NCBI GenBank assembly: GCA_017441265.1
Contig: JAFRYE010000045.1
Coordinates: forward strand, 1-36,095
Direction of reading: 5' to 3'
Source: Lachnospiraceae bacterium
GTDB taxonomy: Bacteria > Bacillota > Clostridia > Lachnospirales > Lachnospiraceae
Length of the DNA stretch: 36,095 bases
In this document: positions 7,688-14,964 of the stretch, in pieces
How positions within the stretch are numbered: position 1 is the first letter of the stretch
Layout: the number at the start of each line of letters is the position of its first letter
Made by a program: the position numbers and the translations under genes
Notes under the pieces: generated by a model
Databases searched by the model: none
What the model was told of the DNA's origin: nothing
Seen by the model: only the letters and a program-made list of their open reading frames with translations

Positions 7688-9808
7688 ATGGACAGCGAAT
7701 TAACTGCGGATTCCGGGCGGATGACCGTCCGGAATCTTGTGCAACAATTGGTCATCCCGGTTGCGCTGCTTTGGGATGAACTGGTTTTTCACGCCTATAT
7801 CAACAAGGGCTTTCAAAATGCATCTCTGGGATTCCTCGTGCTTTTTGCGCTGGGATTCGGATTTTTATGCTCCGCGATCACGGGGAAGCTGGGCCGCAGG
7901 GCCACTCCGATCGCGAACGGAGTTATCCTCGCCGCAGTCACCGGCTGGTTTCTGATCCAGGCCGTAAGCCACGGGATGCTCCAGTCGTATCTCACGCTCG
8001 CCCTCACGGAAAATACCGAGGAAGCCGCGGATTTCAGGGGAGATATCTTCACCTGCCTGCTCCGCCGGACGCCCCTCGCGCTCCTTTTGCTCGTTCCCGT
8101 GGCGGTTTACGTCATTTTCCTTATAAAGAAAGTGATCGTGCACTCTTCAGTCCGCGGCAAAGTCGTCGTGATCTCGGCGCTTCTCGCCGTTGAATGCTTC
8201 CTGATCGCCGGGATCGCGCTCATCAGCGACCACTGCAGACAGAACGGTCAGTACAATATGTTTTTCAAGGATTGGGAAAATGACCGCGGCGTCACGAACA
8301 TGGGCGTCTGCATCGGCTTCGTCCAGGATCTGCGTGAGCGGATTACCTACGACCCGCTGGAGATCGGCGACATCGATGTCGTGACGATCCCCACCGTAAA
8401 CCCGGTTCTTCCCGTTGCCATCACAAGCACACCGAAGCCGTCTCCGACTCCGACGAACACGCCGACGCCCGGCCCCACACGAGCTCCGGAGAACACGCCG
8501 ACGCCGACACCTTCCCCGTCCCCGACACCGACTCCCGTCGACCGGTCGCCGCACTCTCTCAGAATTGATTTTCAGGGACTGGCGGATACGGAGAAGAACA
8601 AGACCATCAAAACGATCCATCAATATTTTGCCAATGAGACTGCCACCGCAAAGAACGAGTACACCGGTCTTTGCAAGGATTTCAACCTGATCGTCATCAC
8701 CGCGGAGTCCTTCTGCCAGCTGGCGGTGGACGAGGAGTTGACACCGACGCTGTACAAGCTTGTGCACAGCGGATTTGTCTTCGAGAACTTCTACACGCCG
8801 AAGTGGCAGAACAACACCACCGACAGCGAGTACACCATATGCACCGGGCTCCTGCCGGACACGAAGGACGCCAAGAGTTTCGCCAAATCGGCAACCAACA
8901 CAATGCCCCTCGCGCTCCCTCCGATGTTCAAGGCCCTCGGCTACACGGCGCGCGCGTTCCACAATCACGATTACAAATACTACGAGCGCAACAAGACGCA
9001 CCCGAACCTCGGCTACGAATTCATCGCCGTCGGCAACGGTCTGGAGATCACGAAGCAGTCCAACGAGTCCGACATCGAGATGATGGAGAAAGCCATCCCG
9101 ATGTTCATCAACGACGATCATTTTCTGGCGTACTTCATGACCATGAGCGGGCATTCCCCGTACTCCTTCGGCAACGCGATCTGCAAGAAATACAAGGATC
9201 TGGTGAAGGGGCTTCCCTATACCACCGCCGGCAAATGCTACCTCGCCTGCAACATCGAGCTCGACCGCGCTCTCGCCTACCTGATCGACGAGCTCACCAA
9301 GGCCGGAAAACTGAACAACACGCTCATCGTGATGACCGGGGATCATTTTCCGTATGCGATGTCAGAGGAGGAGCTGAACGACCTCGCCGGCCACACCATC
9401 GAGAAGGAGTTCGAGCGCTTCGAGAACCACTGCATCATCTGGAGCGGCGCTTTCACGGAAAATGTCGTCGTGAGCAAGGCCTGCTGCAGTCTCGATCTGA
9501 TGCCGACCATCCTAAACCTCATGGGCGTCGAGTACGACTCCCGCCTGTACATGGGCCACGACATGCTCTCGGACACCCCCGGCTTCGTCCAGCTGCGAAA
9601 CGGCAGCATCGTCACGGACTACATCCGCTACAGCGCGTCGACCGGCAGGACAACGTGGCTTGTGGACGTGAATCTCACCGACAAGGAGAAAAAAGCGTAC
9701 GTCGATTCCTGCAAGAGCACTGCCAAGACCAAGCTGAACATCTCCCGCGCCATCCTGAACAACAACTACTACAAATACATTCAGGAACTTCTGCCGTGGA
9801 TGCAGTAG
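7688..9808 (+). CDS. LtaS-like membrane sulfatase / phosphoglycerol transferase with Pro-Thr linker
   Basis: A 706-aa polytopic enzyme of the lipoteichoic acid synthase / alkaline phosphatase superfamily. Five hydrophobic segments (within about residues 17-185) precede an unusual Thr-Pro-rich linker (about 245-285) and an extracellular sulfatase-fold domain. Metal and nucleophile motifs match LtaS: Glu in VITAESF (about 338), the candidate catalytic Thr in NTTDSEY (about 378) and Asp-His in MTGDHF (about 551). By family it would transfer phosphoglycerol or a similar group from lipid to an envelope polymer; the exact substrate cannot be read. ATG 7688 is my choice: a TTG at 7676 sits only 2 nt from GGGGAG. 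It follows the ABC pair by 23 bp and probably shares their transcript, which suggests joint export and modification of a surface polymer (inference). Confidence 0.88.
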   Translation: MDSELTADSGRMTVRNLVQQLVIPVALLWDELVFHAYINKGFQNASLGFLVLFALGFGFLCSAITGKLGRRATPIANGVILAAVTGWFLIQAVSHGMLQSYLTLALTENTEEAADFRGDIFTCLLRRTPLALLLLVPVAVYVIFLIKKVIVHSSVRGKVVVISALLAVECFLIAGIALISDHCRQNGQYNMFFKDWENDRGVTNMGVCIGFVQDLRERITYDPLEIGDIDVVTIPTVNPVLPVAITSTPKPSPTPTNTPTPGPTRAPENTPTPTPSPSPTPTPVDRSPHSLRIDFQGLADTEKNKTIKTIHQYFANETATAKNEYTGLCKDFNLIVITAESFCQLAVDEELTPTLYKLVHSGFVFENFYTPKWQNNTTDSEYTICTGLLPDTKDAKSFAKSATNTMPLALPPMFKALGYTARAFHNHDYKYYERNKTHPNLGYEFIAVGNGLEITKQSNESDIEMMEKAIPMFINDDHFLAYFMTMSGHSPYSFGNAICKKYKDLVKGLPYTTAGKCYLACNIELDRALAYLIDELTKAGKLNNTLIVMTGDHFPYAMSEEELNDLAGHTIEKEFERFENHCIIWSGAFTENVVVSKACCSLDLMPTILNLMGVEYDSRLYMGHDMLSDTPGFVQLRNGSIVTDYIRYSASTGRTTWLVDVNLTDKEKKAYVDSCKSTAKTKLNISRAILNNNYYKYIQELLPWMQ

Positions 9809-9826
9809 AACACCGGCGCGAATTGC

Positions 9827-9848
9827 AGTATACTATCAGCAGTATACT
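9827..9848. repeat. Tandem AGTATACT palindromes
   Basis: Two identical 8-bp palindromes (9827-9834 and 9841-9848) with 14-bp centre-to-centre spacing lie just after the LtaS-like stop codon. Flanking bases also match (CAGTATACT twice). They resemble a dimeric protein-binding site, but no function is shown. Confidence 0.5.
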
Positions 9849-9850
9849 GT

Positions 9851-9876
9851 CGGAAAATGAAGCGCGTCATTTTCCG
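9851..9876. repeat. Perfect inverted pair of the GGAAAATG octamer
   Basis: CGGAAAATGA (9851-9860) and TCATTTTCCG (9867-9876) form a perfect 10-bp stem around a 6-base loop (AGCGCG). It lies between two plus-strand genes and has no T-tract on its 3' side. It is therefore not a standard intrinsic terminator, though it could attenuate transcription or protect RNA ends. Each arm is a copy of the octamer dispersed through the window. Confidence 0.75.
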
Positions 9877-9893
9877 AGGGAAAGGGACCTTAT

Positions 9894-10322
9894 ATGAAAC
9901 GTTTTCTTGTAATTGCCGTGCTTTGCAACGTCGTTTGCTATGCACTGGTCACCGCTGCCGACTGGAACGCAGAGCACGGTCACGCCTCCGATTTTCCCTG
10001 GGAGGAGCTCTGCACCCTTGTCTTCATCCTGCTCCTTCTGGCCGAGTTCATCGCGAAGGTCAAACGGCTCGACCGCGATGTCGACCTCAAGCAGAGGTTC
10101 TGTCGCATCTTCCTCTGGTGCGTCATCGTAGGATTGTTCTACCTTTGCTACGGATATCCCGCGCTCAAAGGCTACTGGATCAAGCAACGCTCCGGCGTCA
10201 TGATGAACGGTGTCGAGTATGTTATCCCGGCGCTGGTGATCGGTTCGTTTATGCCGTGCTTGTACATGTGCCTCTGGGTCATCGAAGCCCTTTGGCTCCG
10301 CTTCCGGGAGCCCCGGCAATAA
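9894..10322 (+). CDS. Small four-helix membrane protein
   Basis: 142 aa with four hydrophobic segments at about residues 4-22, 40-53, 70-90 and 109-133, separated by short charged loops (KVKRLDRDVDLKQR on one side). The family is not recognised. An AGGGAAAGGGA purine run precedes the ATG. It stands 85 bp after the LtaS-like gene, behind the AGTATACT repeats and the octamer hairpin, so it may be transcribed with the envelope cluster or weakly uncoupled from it. An accessory role for the exporter or transferase is possible but rests only on position. Confidence 0.7.
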   Translation: MKRFLVIAVLCNVVCYALVTAADWNAEHGHASDFPWEELCTLVFILLLLAEFIAKVKRLDRDVDLKQRFCRIFLWCVIVGLFYLCYGYPALKGYWIKQRSGVMMNGVEYVIPALVIGSFMPCLYMCLWVIEALWLRFREPRQ

Positions 10323-10353
10323 GTTTTTCGGATTTCACTGCAAGGAGGTACCC

Positions 10354-10653
10354 ATGGTACTCAGAAAAGATCTTCTCTCCATCGGCTTCTATCGCCTGAG
10401 CCCCTTTCACGGAAGCGACGGCCCTTTGTCCTACCGCATCGAGAACTTCAAGATTGAGGACGGCGTCGACGACAAAGGCAACCCCAAAATGAAGATCGGC
10501 GGCCTGCGCGTCATCACCTACCCCGGTCCGTACAACTACGAAAACACCGACGACTCCCTCAAGGTTTCCAAGGATTTTCCGTTTGCGCCCGAGAGCCTTG
10601 ACGCCATCGTCGATTACCTCAATTCGCTTCCGAAGCCCGAGCTGGTGCCGTAA
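10354..10653 (+). CDS. Hypothetical 99-aa protein
   Basis: A small soluble protein with no signal peptide or membrane segment and no family I recognise. An ideal CAAGGAGG site precedes the ATG by about 6 nt, and codon use matches the neighbours, so I consider it a real gene. It contains a beta-rich middle (KMKIGGLRVITYPGPYNYENT) and ends in a short amphipathic helix followed by LPKPELVP. It lies 31 bp after the small membrane protein and is the last plus-strand gene of the cluster. Confidence 0.65.
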   Translation: MVLRKDLLSIGFYRLSPFHGSDGPLSYRIENFKIEDGVDDKGNPKMKIGGLRVITYPGPYNYENTDDSLKVSKDFPFAPESLDAIVDYLNSLPKPELVP

Positions 10654-10681
10654 CGTCGACGGAAAATAAAGAACGCAAAAA

Positions 10682-10710
10682 GCCCCTCCCGGCGAACCGC
10701 CCGGAGGGGC
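10682..10710 (-). terminator. Intrinsic terminator of the M18 aminopeptidase operon
   Basis: A GC-rich hairpin with arms GCCCCTCC and GGAGGGGC is followed on the minus strand by a T run (CTTTTTG), 18 bp past the aminopeptidase stop. On the plus strand it lacks a T run, so it serves the minus strand mainly. Confidence 0.85.
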
Positions 10711-10727
10711 ACAACTGTCTGCAGGAC

Positions 10728-12065
10728 TCATTTTCCAAAAAAGATCTCCGCCAGCCTTACCGCTGCCTCCATGTCCGACGCAGCCATCAACTCGCGGGCG
10801 GAGTGCATCGCAAGGATCGGCACCCCGGCATCCAGCGTCGCCATCGGCAGCTGGGAGGACAGAAGCGGTCCCATGGTGCTCCCGCCGGGCTGATCGGAAT
10901 GGTTGGTGTGCACGGCGTACGGCACTTTTGCCGCAGTCAGCGCCTCGCGCATCTCGGCGATCAACTCCGGGTTGTACGTATAGCGCTGGTTCGACGAAAC
11001 CTTCAAAACGACGCCGTCTCCGAAGCGCGCCGAGTTGGCCTCGTCGTACTTCTCCGGATGGTTCGGATGAAGCGCATGTGCCACGTCAAGGGAGAGACAC
11101 CGGCCGGCAAATACCGCCTCCGAGAGGCGGGCAGCCGGGAATTCCAGACCGTCGTAAATCTTTTCTAGAAGCATCGGAGCCAACGCGGAATCCGCGCCCT
11201 GGCGGGTCTGCGAACCGATCTCCTCATTGTCAAACCACATGGCTACGGACAATCCGCGCTTGCGGGAAGCCGCCTTCTCGATCGCCGCCAGCAGCGCATA
11301 GCAGGACGTCTGATTGTCCAGACGCGGTGCGGAGATCATATCCGAGTGGATCCCGACAACCTGCGCCGGCTCCGCCACGTACGCGAAGAGGTCCGACTCG
11401 ACGACGTCCGCCGGTGCAACGCCGGCCAATGTCGCCACATACTCCGAAAGCCAGTTTTTCTCAAGGCCGAATCCGGCGATCGGACGAAGGTCCGTCTGGC
11501 GCTTCAGCTCCACGCCCTTGTTGACCTCGCGGTTGTAGTGAACCGCAAGATTCGGGATCGTCATCACAGGGCCGTTGCTCGCCACAAGCCACTCCGTCGT
11601 GTGCTCGGTCTCACCGATCCGGACCGCGCGCCCGGCGAGCGTCATCGGCAGAAGCGTCTTGCCTGCGGAAGCCTTCTTTTCCTTTCGAACAAAAACGCGT
11701 CCGGCGACGCCCAGGGGCCGGTCAAGCCAGGTGTTCAGGATCGGACCGCCGTACACGTCCGTGTCCACCAGCGCGTAGTACGAACCGGTCTCACCGTTTG
11801 GCTTGATGTGAAGACACGGATAGTCCGTGTGCGCCAGCTCCAGCGAGATCGGGTCTCCCGCCTCATAGTTTCTGCCGATCACCCACGCAAACATCGCGCC
11901 GGCAGGTCCCTTTGCGAGATAGGCGCCGGGCTTCATTTTCCAAGGCTTCGCCATCGATACCTCGGCAAAGCCCGCCCTCTTCAGATGCTCGCGTATCATC
12001 GCCGCGCTGTGATACGGCGTCACCGCATAGTTTAAAAACTCCAGCCAGTCATTTTCGTCAAACAT
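10728..12065 (-). CDS. M18 family aspartyl-type aminopeptidase
   Basis: A 445-aa zinc aminopeptidase of family M18, which removes N-terminal residues (typically acidic) from peptides in the cytoplasm and forms large tetrahedral oligomers. Family motifs appear in order: LAHTDYPCLHIKPN (His ligand), DVYGGPILNTWLDRPLG, HSDMISAPRLDNQTSC (bridging Asp), WFDNEEIGSQT (catalytic and metal Glu), SLDVAHALHPN (Asp) and HTNHSDQPGGSTMGP (C-terminal His). Length and motif order are normal, so it should be active. GAGGTGAAAAGG precedes ATG 12065. It is the last of three minus-strand genes, 35 bp after the putative nucleoid-associated gene, and its stop codon overlaps a CATTTTCC octamer (10729-10736). A housekeeping peptide-turnover role is most likely. 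Confidence 0.95.
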   Translation of the reverse strand: MFDENDWLEFLNYAVTPYHSAAMIREHLKRAGFAEVSMAKPWKMKPGAYLAKGPAGAMFAWVIGRNYEAGDPISLELAHTDYPCLHIKPNGETGSYYALVDTDVYGGPILNTWLDRPLGVAGRVFVRKEKKASAGKTLLPMTLAGRAVRIGETEHTTEWLVASNGPVMTIPNLAVHYNREVNKGVELKRQTDLRPIAGFGLEKNWLSEYVATLAGVAPADVVESDLFAYVAEPAQVVGIHSDMISAPRLDNQTSCYALLAAIEKAASRKRGLSVAMWFDNEEIGSQTRQGADSALAPMLLEKIYDGLEFPAARLSEAVFAGRCLSLDVAHALHPNHPEKYDEANSARFGDGVVLKVSSNQRYTYNPELIAEMREALTAAKVPYAVHTNHSDQPGGSTMGPLLSSQLPMATLDAGVPILAMHSARELMAASDMEAAVRLAEIFFGK

Positions 12066-12100
12066 GCCTTTTCACCTCTGTTAATTCTTTCCGAGACCGA

Positions 12101-13099
12101 TCAAAGATCGATCAAATGAATATCTTTCAGGAGGATGGTGATCTTGCCCTCCTCGTCCTGCACGTACTCCACATAGTCGGGGTTTTTCAGATACGCCACC
12201 GGAACCAAGATCTCGATCCCGTTGTCCGTCACGATGCGTGTTTTGCGCATCAGCGCCCGCTCCGTCTTGGGGCTCACGGGAATCGGCTCCCGCTGCACCT
12301 GCTCGCGCTCCATGCGCTCGCGGTAGCGGCCTCCGGCCTCCTCGCTGTCAGCAAAAACCGTCTTCTCGACATTGACGACGCTCACACTCCCCGTCGCCTC
12401 GGCGTGCTGCGCGACCGCAGATTTGTACTCCATGATCTTCTCCGGAACCTGCTCCTTGGGGTAGCACTCGCGGATGACGTCGGTTGCGGCCTCATGCATG
12501 ATCGCCACCGTCTTCTTCTCGGACGCTTTCGTCCGCAGCTGAAGCACGCACTCCGCAAGGTAGTTCATCTTGCACTCGCCGATGTAGACCTCAATGTCCG
12601 CTACGCGCACCGTGCGGTTCAGCCCGTCGACCACAAAATACTCGCAGTTTTTCAGCGTCGCCTTCGGCATCACCTTCGAGTTCAACACCCACGAAACGTT
12701 GCCCTCCGCATCCAGCCGGCATTGGTACATCTCCAAGAACGGCAATTTGAAAAATGCGACGTACGGCTGTTCCTCCGCCATGAAAAATGAGAATATCGCG
12801 CATCCCGAGCGAAGCTCCGAATTCTCGCTGATCAGCCCGTACACGCACTCCGCCACTTCGCCCGCAAAGGCCTCCAGCCCTTCCGGCTCCGTCGGCACAA
12901 CCGTGGCCGCGTAGTCCTCCTCACCGTAGGTCGCCGTTTTCGCGCCGTTGTCCGACAATGCGGCGGCGCATAATTTGGCGATGTATCCATACAGCGTATC
13001 CTCCGTGTCCAGCTTCACCTCGCTCAGGTTCGGGCACGGCAGCGCACCGTCCAGGGTGCACAAAAAGTTTTTGTAAAGTTCAATGTCTCCTGCTCTCAT
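12101..13099 (-). CDS. Putative nucleoid-associated protein (NA37/NdpA-like)
   Basis: A 332-aa soluble protein. Its layout resembles the 37-kDa nucleoid-associated (NA37/NdpA, YejK) family: an N-terminal part with LSEVKLDTED and YIAKLCAAALSDNGAKT, a middle with an AIFSFFMAEEQPYVAFFKLPF strand pair, and a helical C-terminal half ending ITILLKDIHLIDL. I recognise this by eye from overall pattern, not a single diagnostic motif, so the call is moderate. The start is ATG 13099, 55 bp after the DUF2130 gene and probably co-transcribed with it. Members of the family bind chromosomal DNA, and some firmicute relatives sit in accessory or defence contexts. An alternative is an unrelated conserved hypothetical. 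Confidence 0.55.
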   Translation of the reverse strand: MRAGDIELYKNFLCTLDGALPCPNLSEVKLDTEDTLYGYIAKLCAAALSDNGAKTATYGEEDYAATVVPTEPEGLEAFAGEVAECVYGLISENSELRSGCAIFSFFMAEEQPYVAFFKLPFLEMYQCRLDAEGNVSWVLNSKVMPKATLKNCEYFVVDGLNRTVRVADIEVYIGECKMNYLAECVLQLRTKASEKKTVAIMHEAATDVIRECYPKEQVPEKIMEYKSAVAQHAEATGSVSVVNVEKTVFADSEEAGGRYRERMEREQVQREPIPVSPKTERALMRKTRIVTDNGIEILVPVAYLKNPDYVEYVQDEEGKITILLKDIHLIDL

Positions 13100-13154
13100 A
13101 GCTCATCCTGCCGCCTTCGCGGCTCACTCCTGTAAATTCTGTTTCGGAACGTCG

Positions 13155-14585
13155 TCACTCGTCCCCGGCCTCCGTGATCCCCTCACTCTCCGCTGCCGCA
13201 TCGAACATCGCCTTCACCGTCGGCGCGCCCTTCGTCAGCTTCTTAATGCTGAGGTCATCGGCCTTGTCGTTGGCAAGTCGAAGCTGGTTGGCCGATCCCA
13301 GCAGCGCATCCTTGGTCTTCTGCAAATGATCGATCGTCTTGTCGATCTCGTCGATCGCCTTCTCAAACTTCTCGCTGGCCAGCCGGTAATTCCGCGAAAA
13401 ACCTTCCTTGAACGCATTCATGTTCCGCTCGAAATTCGTCACATCCACCTGCTGCCGCTGTATGATCGCCAGCTGCCTGCGATAGTCCGCAGAGCGGAGC
13501 GCCGCATTCCGAAGGAGCGTGATCATCGGGATAAAGAACTGCGGCCGGATCACATACATCTTGTCATACCGGTACGAGACGTCGACGATGCCGTTGTTGT
13601 AATACTCGTTGTCCGCCTCCAGCAGCGACACCAGCACCGCGTACTCGCACTTCTTCTCCCTGCGATCCTTGTCGAGTTTCCCGAAGAAATCTTCGTTGCG
13701 GTGCTTCGTCGCCGTCTCATCCATCTCATTTTTCATCTCGAACATGATGGACAGAAGCTCATTGCCCTCCTCGTCATTCTCGCGGAAGATGAAGTCGCCC
13801 TTGCTGCCGCCGCTCGCGTCGTTGTCCTTCTCGAAATACGCCGTCGGGAACGCCGTCATCCGCAGTTTGTTGAACTCGATCATACAATGCTGCTCCAAGC
13901 TCTCGCCGACCATCTTCGTCGACTGTCTGGCCTTGAAATCTTTGTAAAATGCGATCTCATCGTCCTTGGACTTGAGCTGCTGCTCATACTGCTCCTGCTT
14001 CGCGCGAAGCTCGGTTTCCCGCTGCGTTTTCGCGGCATTGCGCTCATTTTCCATCTGAAGATCCTTCGCCTGAAGTTTTCCCTCATACTGCAGCTTGATT
14101 GCCTCTTCGTTGGCCTCCAGCAGCGCGATCCGCTGCGCCCGCGAGGAGAGCTCCTCCTCCCGCTGCCGAAGTTCCTTCCGCGATTTCTCCTCCTGCTCCG
14201 CCAGTGCCGTTCTGGCCTGCTCCTCTTGCTGACGAAGTGCCGCCCGGGCCTGCTCTTCCTTCTTCAACAGTTCCTCCCGCGCCTGCTCCTCCTTGGAGCG
14301 AACCGCCTCCGACACAGCGAGCTGCTTCTCCGTCTCCGCACGCTCAAGCTGCGCCTTCAGCGCCGCGATCTCCTGATCCCGCTGCTGCAGATCCGCGCTG
14401 TGCGACTGCGATTGCTTCATCTCCGCAATCTGCCGCTCATCCGCATTTTTCCGCTCAATCTCCGCCATGCGCCGCTCCAGTTCCTTCCGGAACTCCTCGT
14501 CGCGCACCTGCTGCACGATCTGCGCATACCCCGACTCATCTACCTGAAACACAGTTCCGCAATTCGGACACTTGATCTCCTTCAT
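13155..14585 (-). CDS. DUF2130 domain protein with long coiled coil
   Basis: 476 aa. An N-terminal zinc-finger-like start ([12 protein letters not shown]) leads into a long Glu/Lys/Arg/Gln-rich coiled coil (about residues 25-220). The DUF2130 region follows (about 235-440), with [47 protein letters not shown] and the [13 protein letters not shown] segment. DUF2130 has been linked to the PD-(D/E)XK nuclease fold; the GDFIF...EMK spacing seen here would fit D-x(n)-E-x-K. Its biological role is not established. AAGGAGGG precedes ATG 14585. It is the first gene of the operon with the NA37-like and M18 genes, an association that suggests DNA-related work for the first two (inference). Confidence 0.9.
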   Translation of the reverse strand: MKEIKCPNCGTVFQVDESGYAQIVQQVRDEEFRKELERRMAEIERKNADERQIAEMKQSQSHSADLQQRDQEIAALKAQLERAETEKQLAVSEAVRSKEEQAREELLKKEEQARAALRQQEEQARTALAEQEEKSRKELRQREEELSSRAQRIALLEANEEAIKLQYEGKLQAKDLQMENERNAAKTQRETELRAKQEQYEQQLKSKDDEIAFYKDFKARQSTKMVGESLEQHCMIEFNKLRMTAFPTAYFEKDNDASGGSKGDFIFRENDEEGNELLSIMFEMKNEMDETATKHRNEDFFGKLDKDRREKKCEYAVLVSLLEADNEYYNNGIVDVSYRYDKMYVIRPQFFIPMITLLRNAALRSADYRRQLAIIQRQQVDVTNFERNMNAFKEGFSRNYRLASEKFEKAIDEIDKTIDHLQKTKDALLGSANQLRLANDKADDLSIKKLTKGAPTVKAMFDAAAESEGITEAGDE

Positions 14586-14651
14586 CGTGTAAACCCTCCT
14601 TCATCAAATTCTTCCTCTGCAACACCAAAATAGCCACGCCGTAACACTCCC

Positions 14652-14680
14652 ATTATATACGATTTCGCGGAAAATGTCGC
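14652..14680 (-). promoter_or_regulatory. Promoter of the DUF2130-NA37-M18 operon
   Basis: On the minus strand a perfect TATAAT (14652-14657) stands 17 bases after GCGACA (14675-14680, 4 of 6). A GGAAAATG octamer (14669-14676) overlaps the spacer and the edge of the -35, so any protein binding it could affect this promoter. Confidence 0.65.
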
Positions 14681-14964
14681 TACAATTTAGGGGAATATGG
14701 CCGCCTGCATTATCTTCACTTTCGATAACTCTTCTCCTTGCTAACTTCTCTACCAGTAATTACCGCATATTCCTAATTTGTCCATACTTCACCGAACAAC
14801 AAAAGAGGCTGTCGCTTCGCGATAATCCGCTTTGCAACAGCCTCGTCAATACACTGCCAAATGTTTCTGAAGAACAAATTAATGAATTACTTCATTGCTT
14901 CTTGTTCCCCCTTAGTTACGACATATTACCCTGCTAAATTGCTTCCGCTTTATAAATCGTATCC
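14681..14964. other. AT-rich intergenic stretch
   Basis: Between the DUF2130 promoter and the InlB-repeat gene lies AT-rich sequence without a convincing gene. It holds one terminator (14805-14844). Open frames here lack ribosome-binding sites and any recognisable product. Confidence 0.5.
14805..14844 (-). terminator. Likely terminator of the large InlB-repeat gene
   Basis: Arms GAGGCTGTTGC and GCGACAGCCTC (11 bp, one wobble) with a loop that itself folds (AAGCGG/CGCGAA region) are followed by TTTTGTTG on the minus strand. It lies about 120 nt past the stop codon, which is longer than usual. Confidence 0.65.

Noticed and set aside
14674-14937. Open frame of 87 codons in the gap before the InlB-repeat gene
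   Set aside because: No ribosome-binding site, unlikely composition, and it runs through a terminator hairpin.
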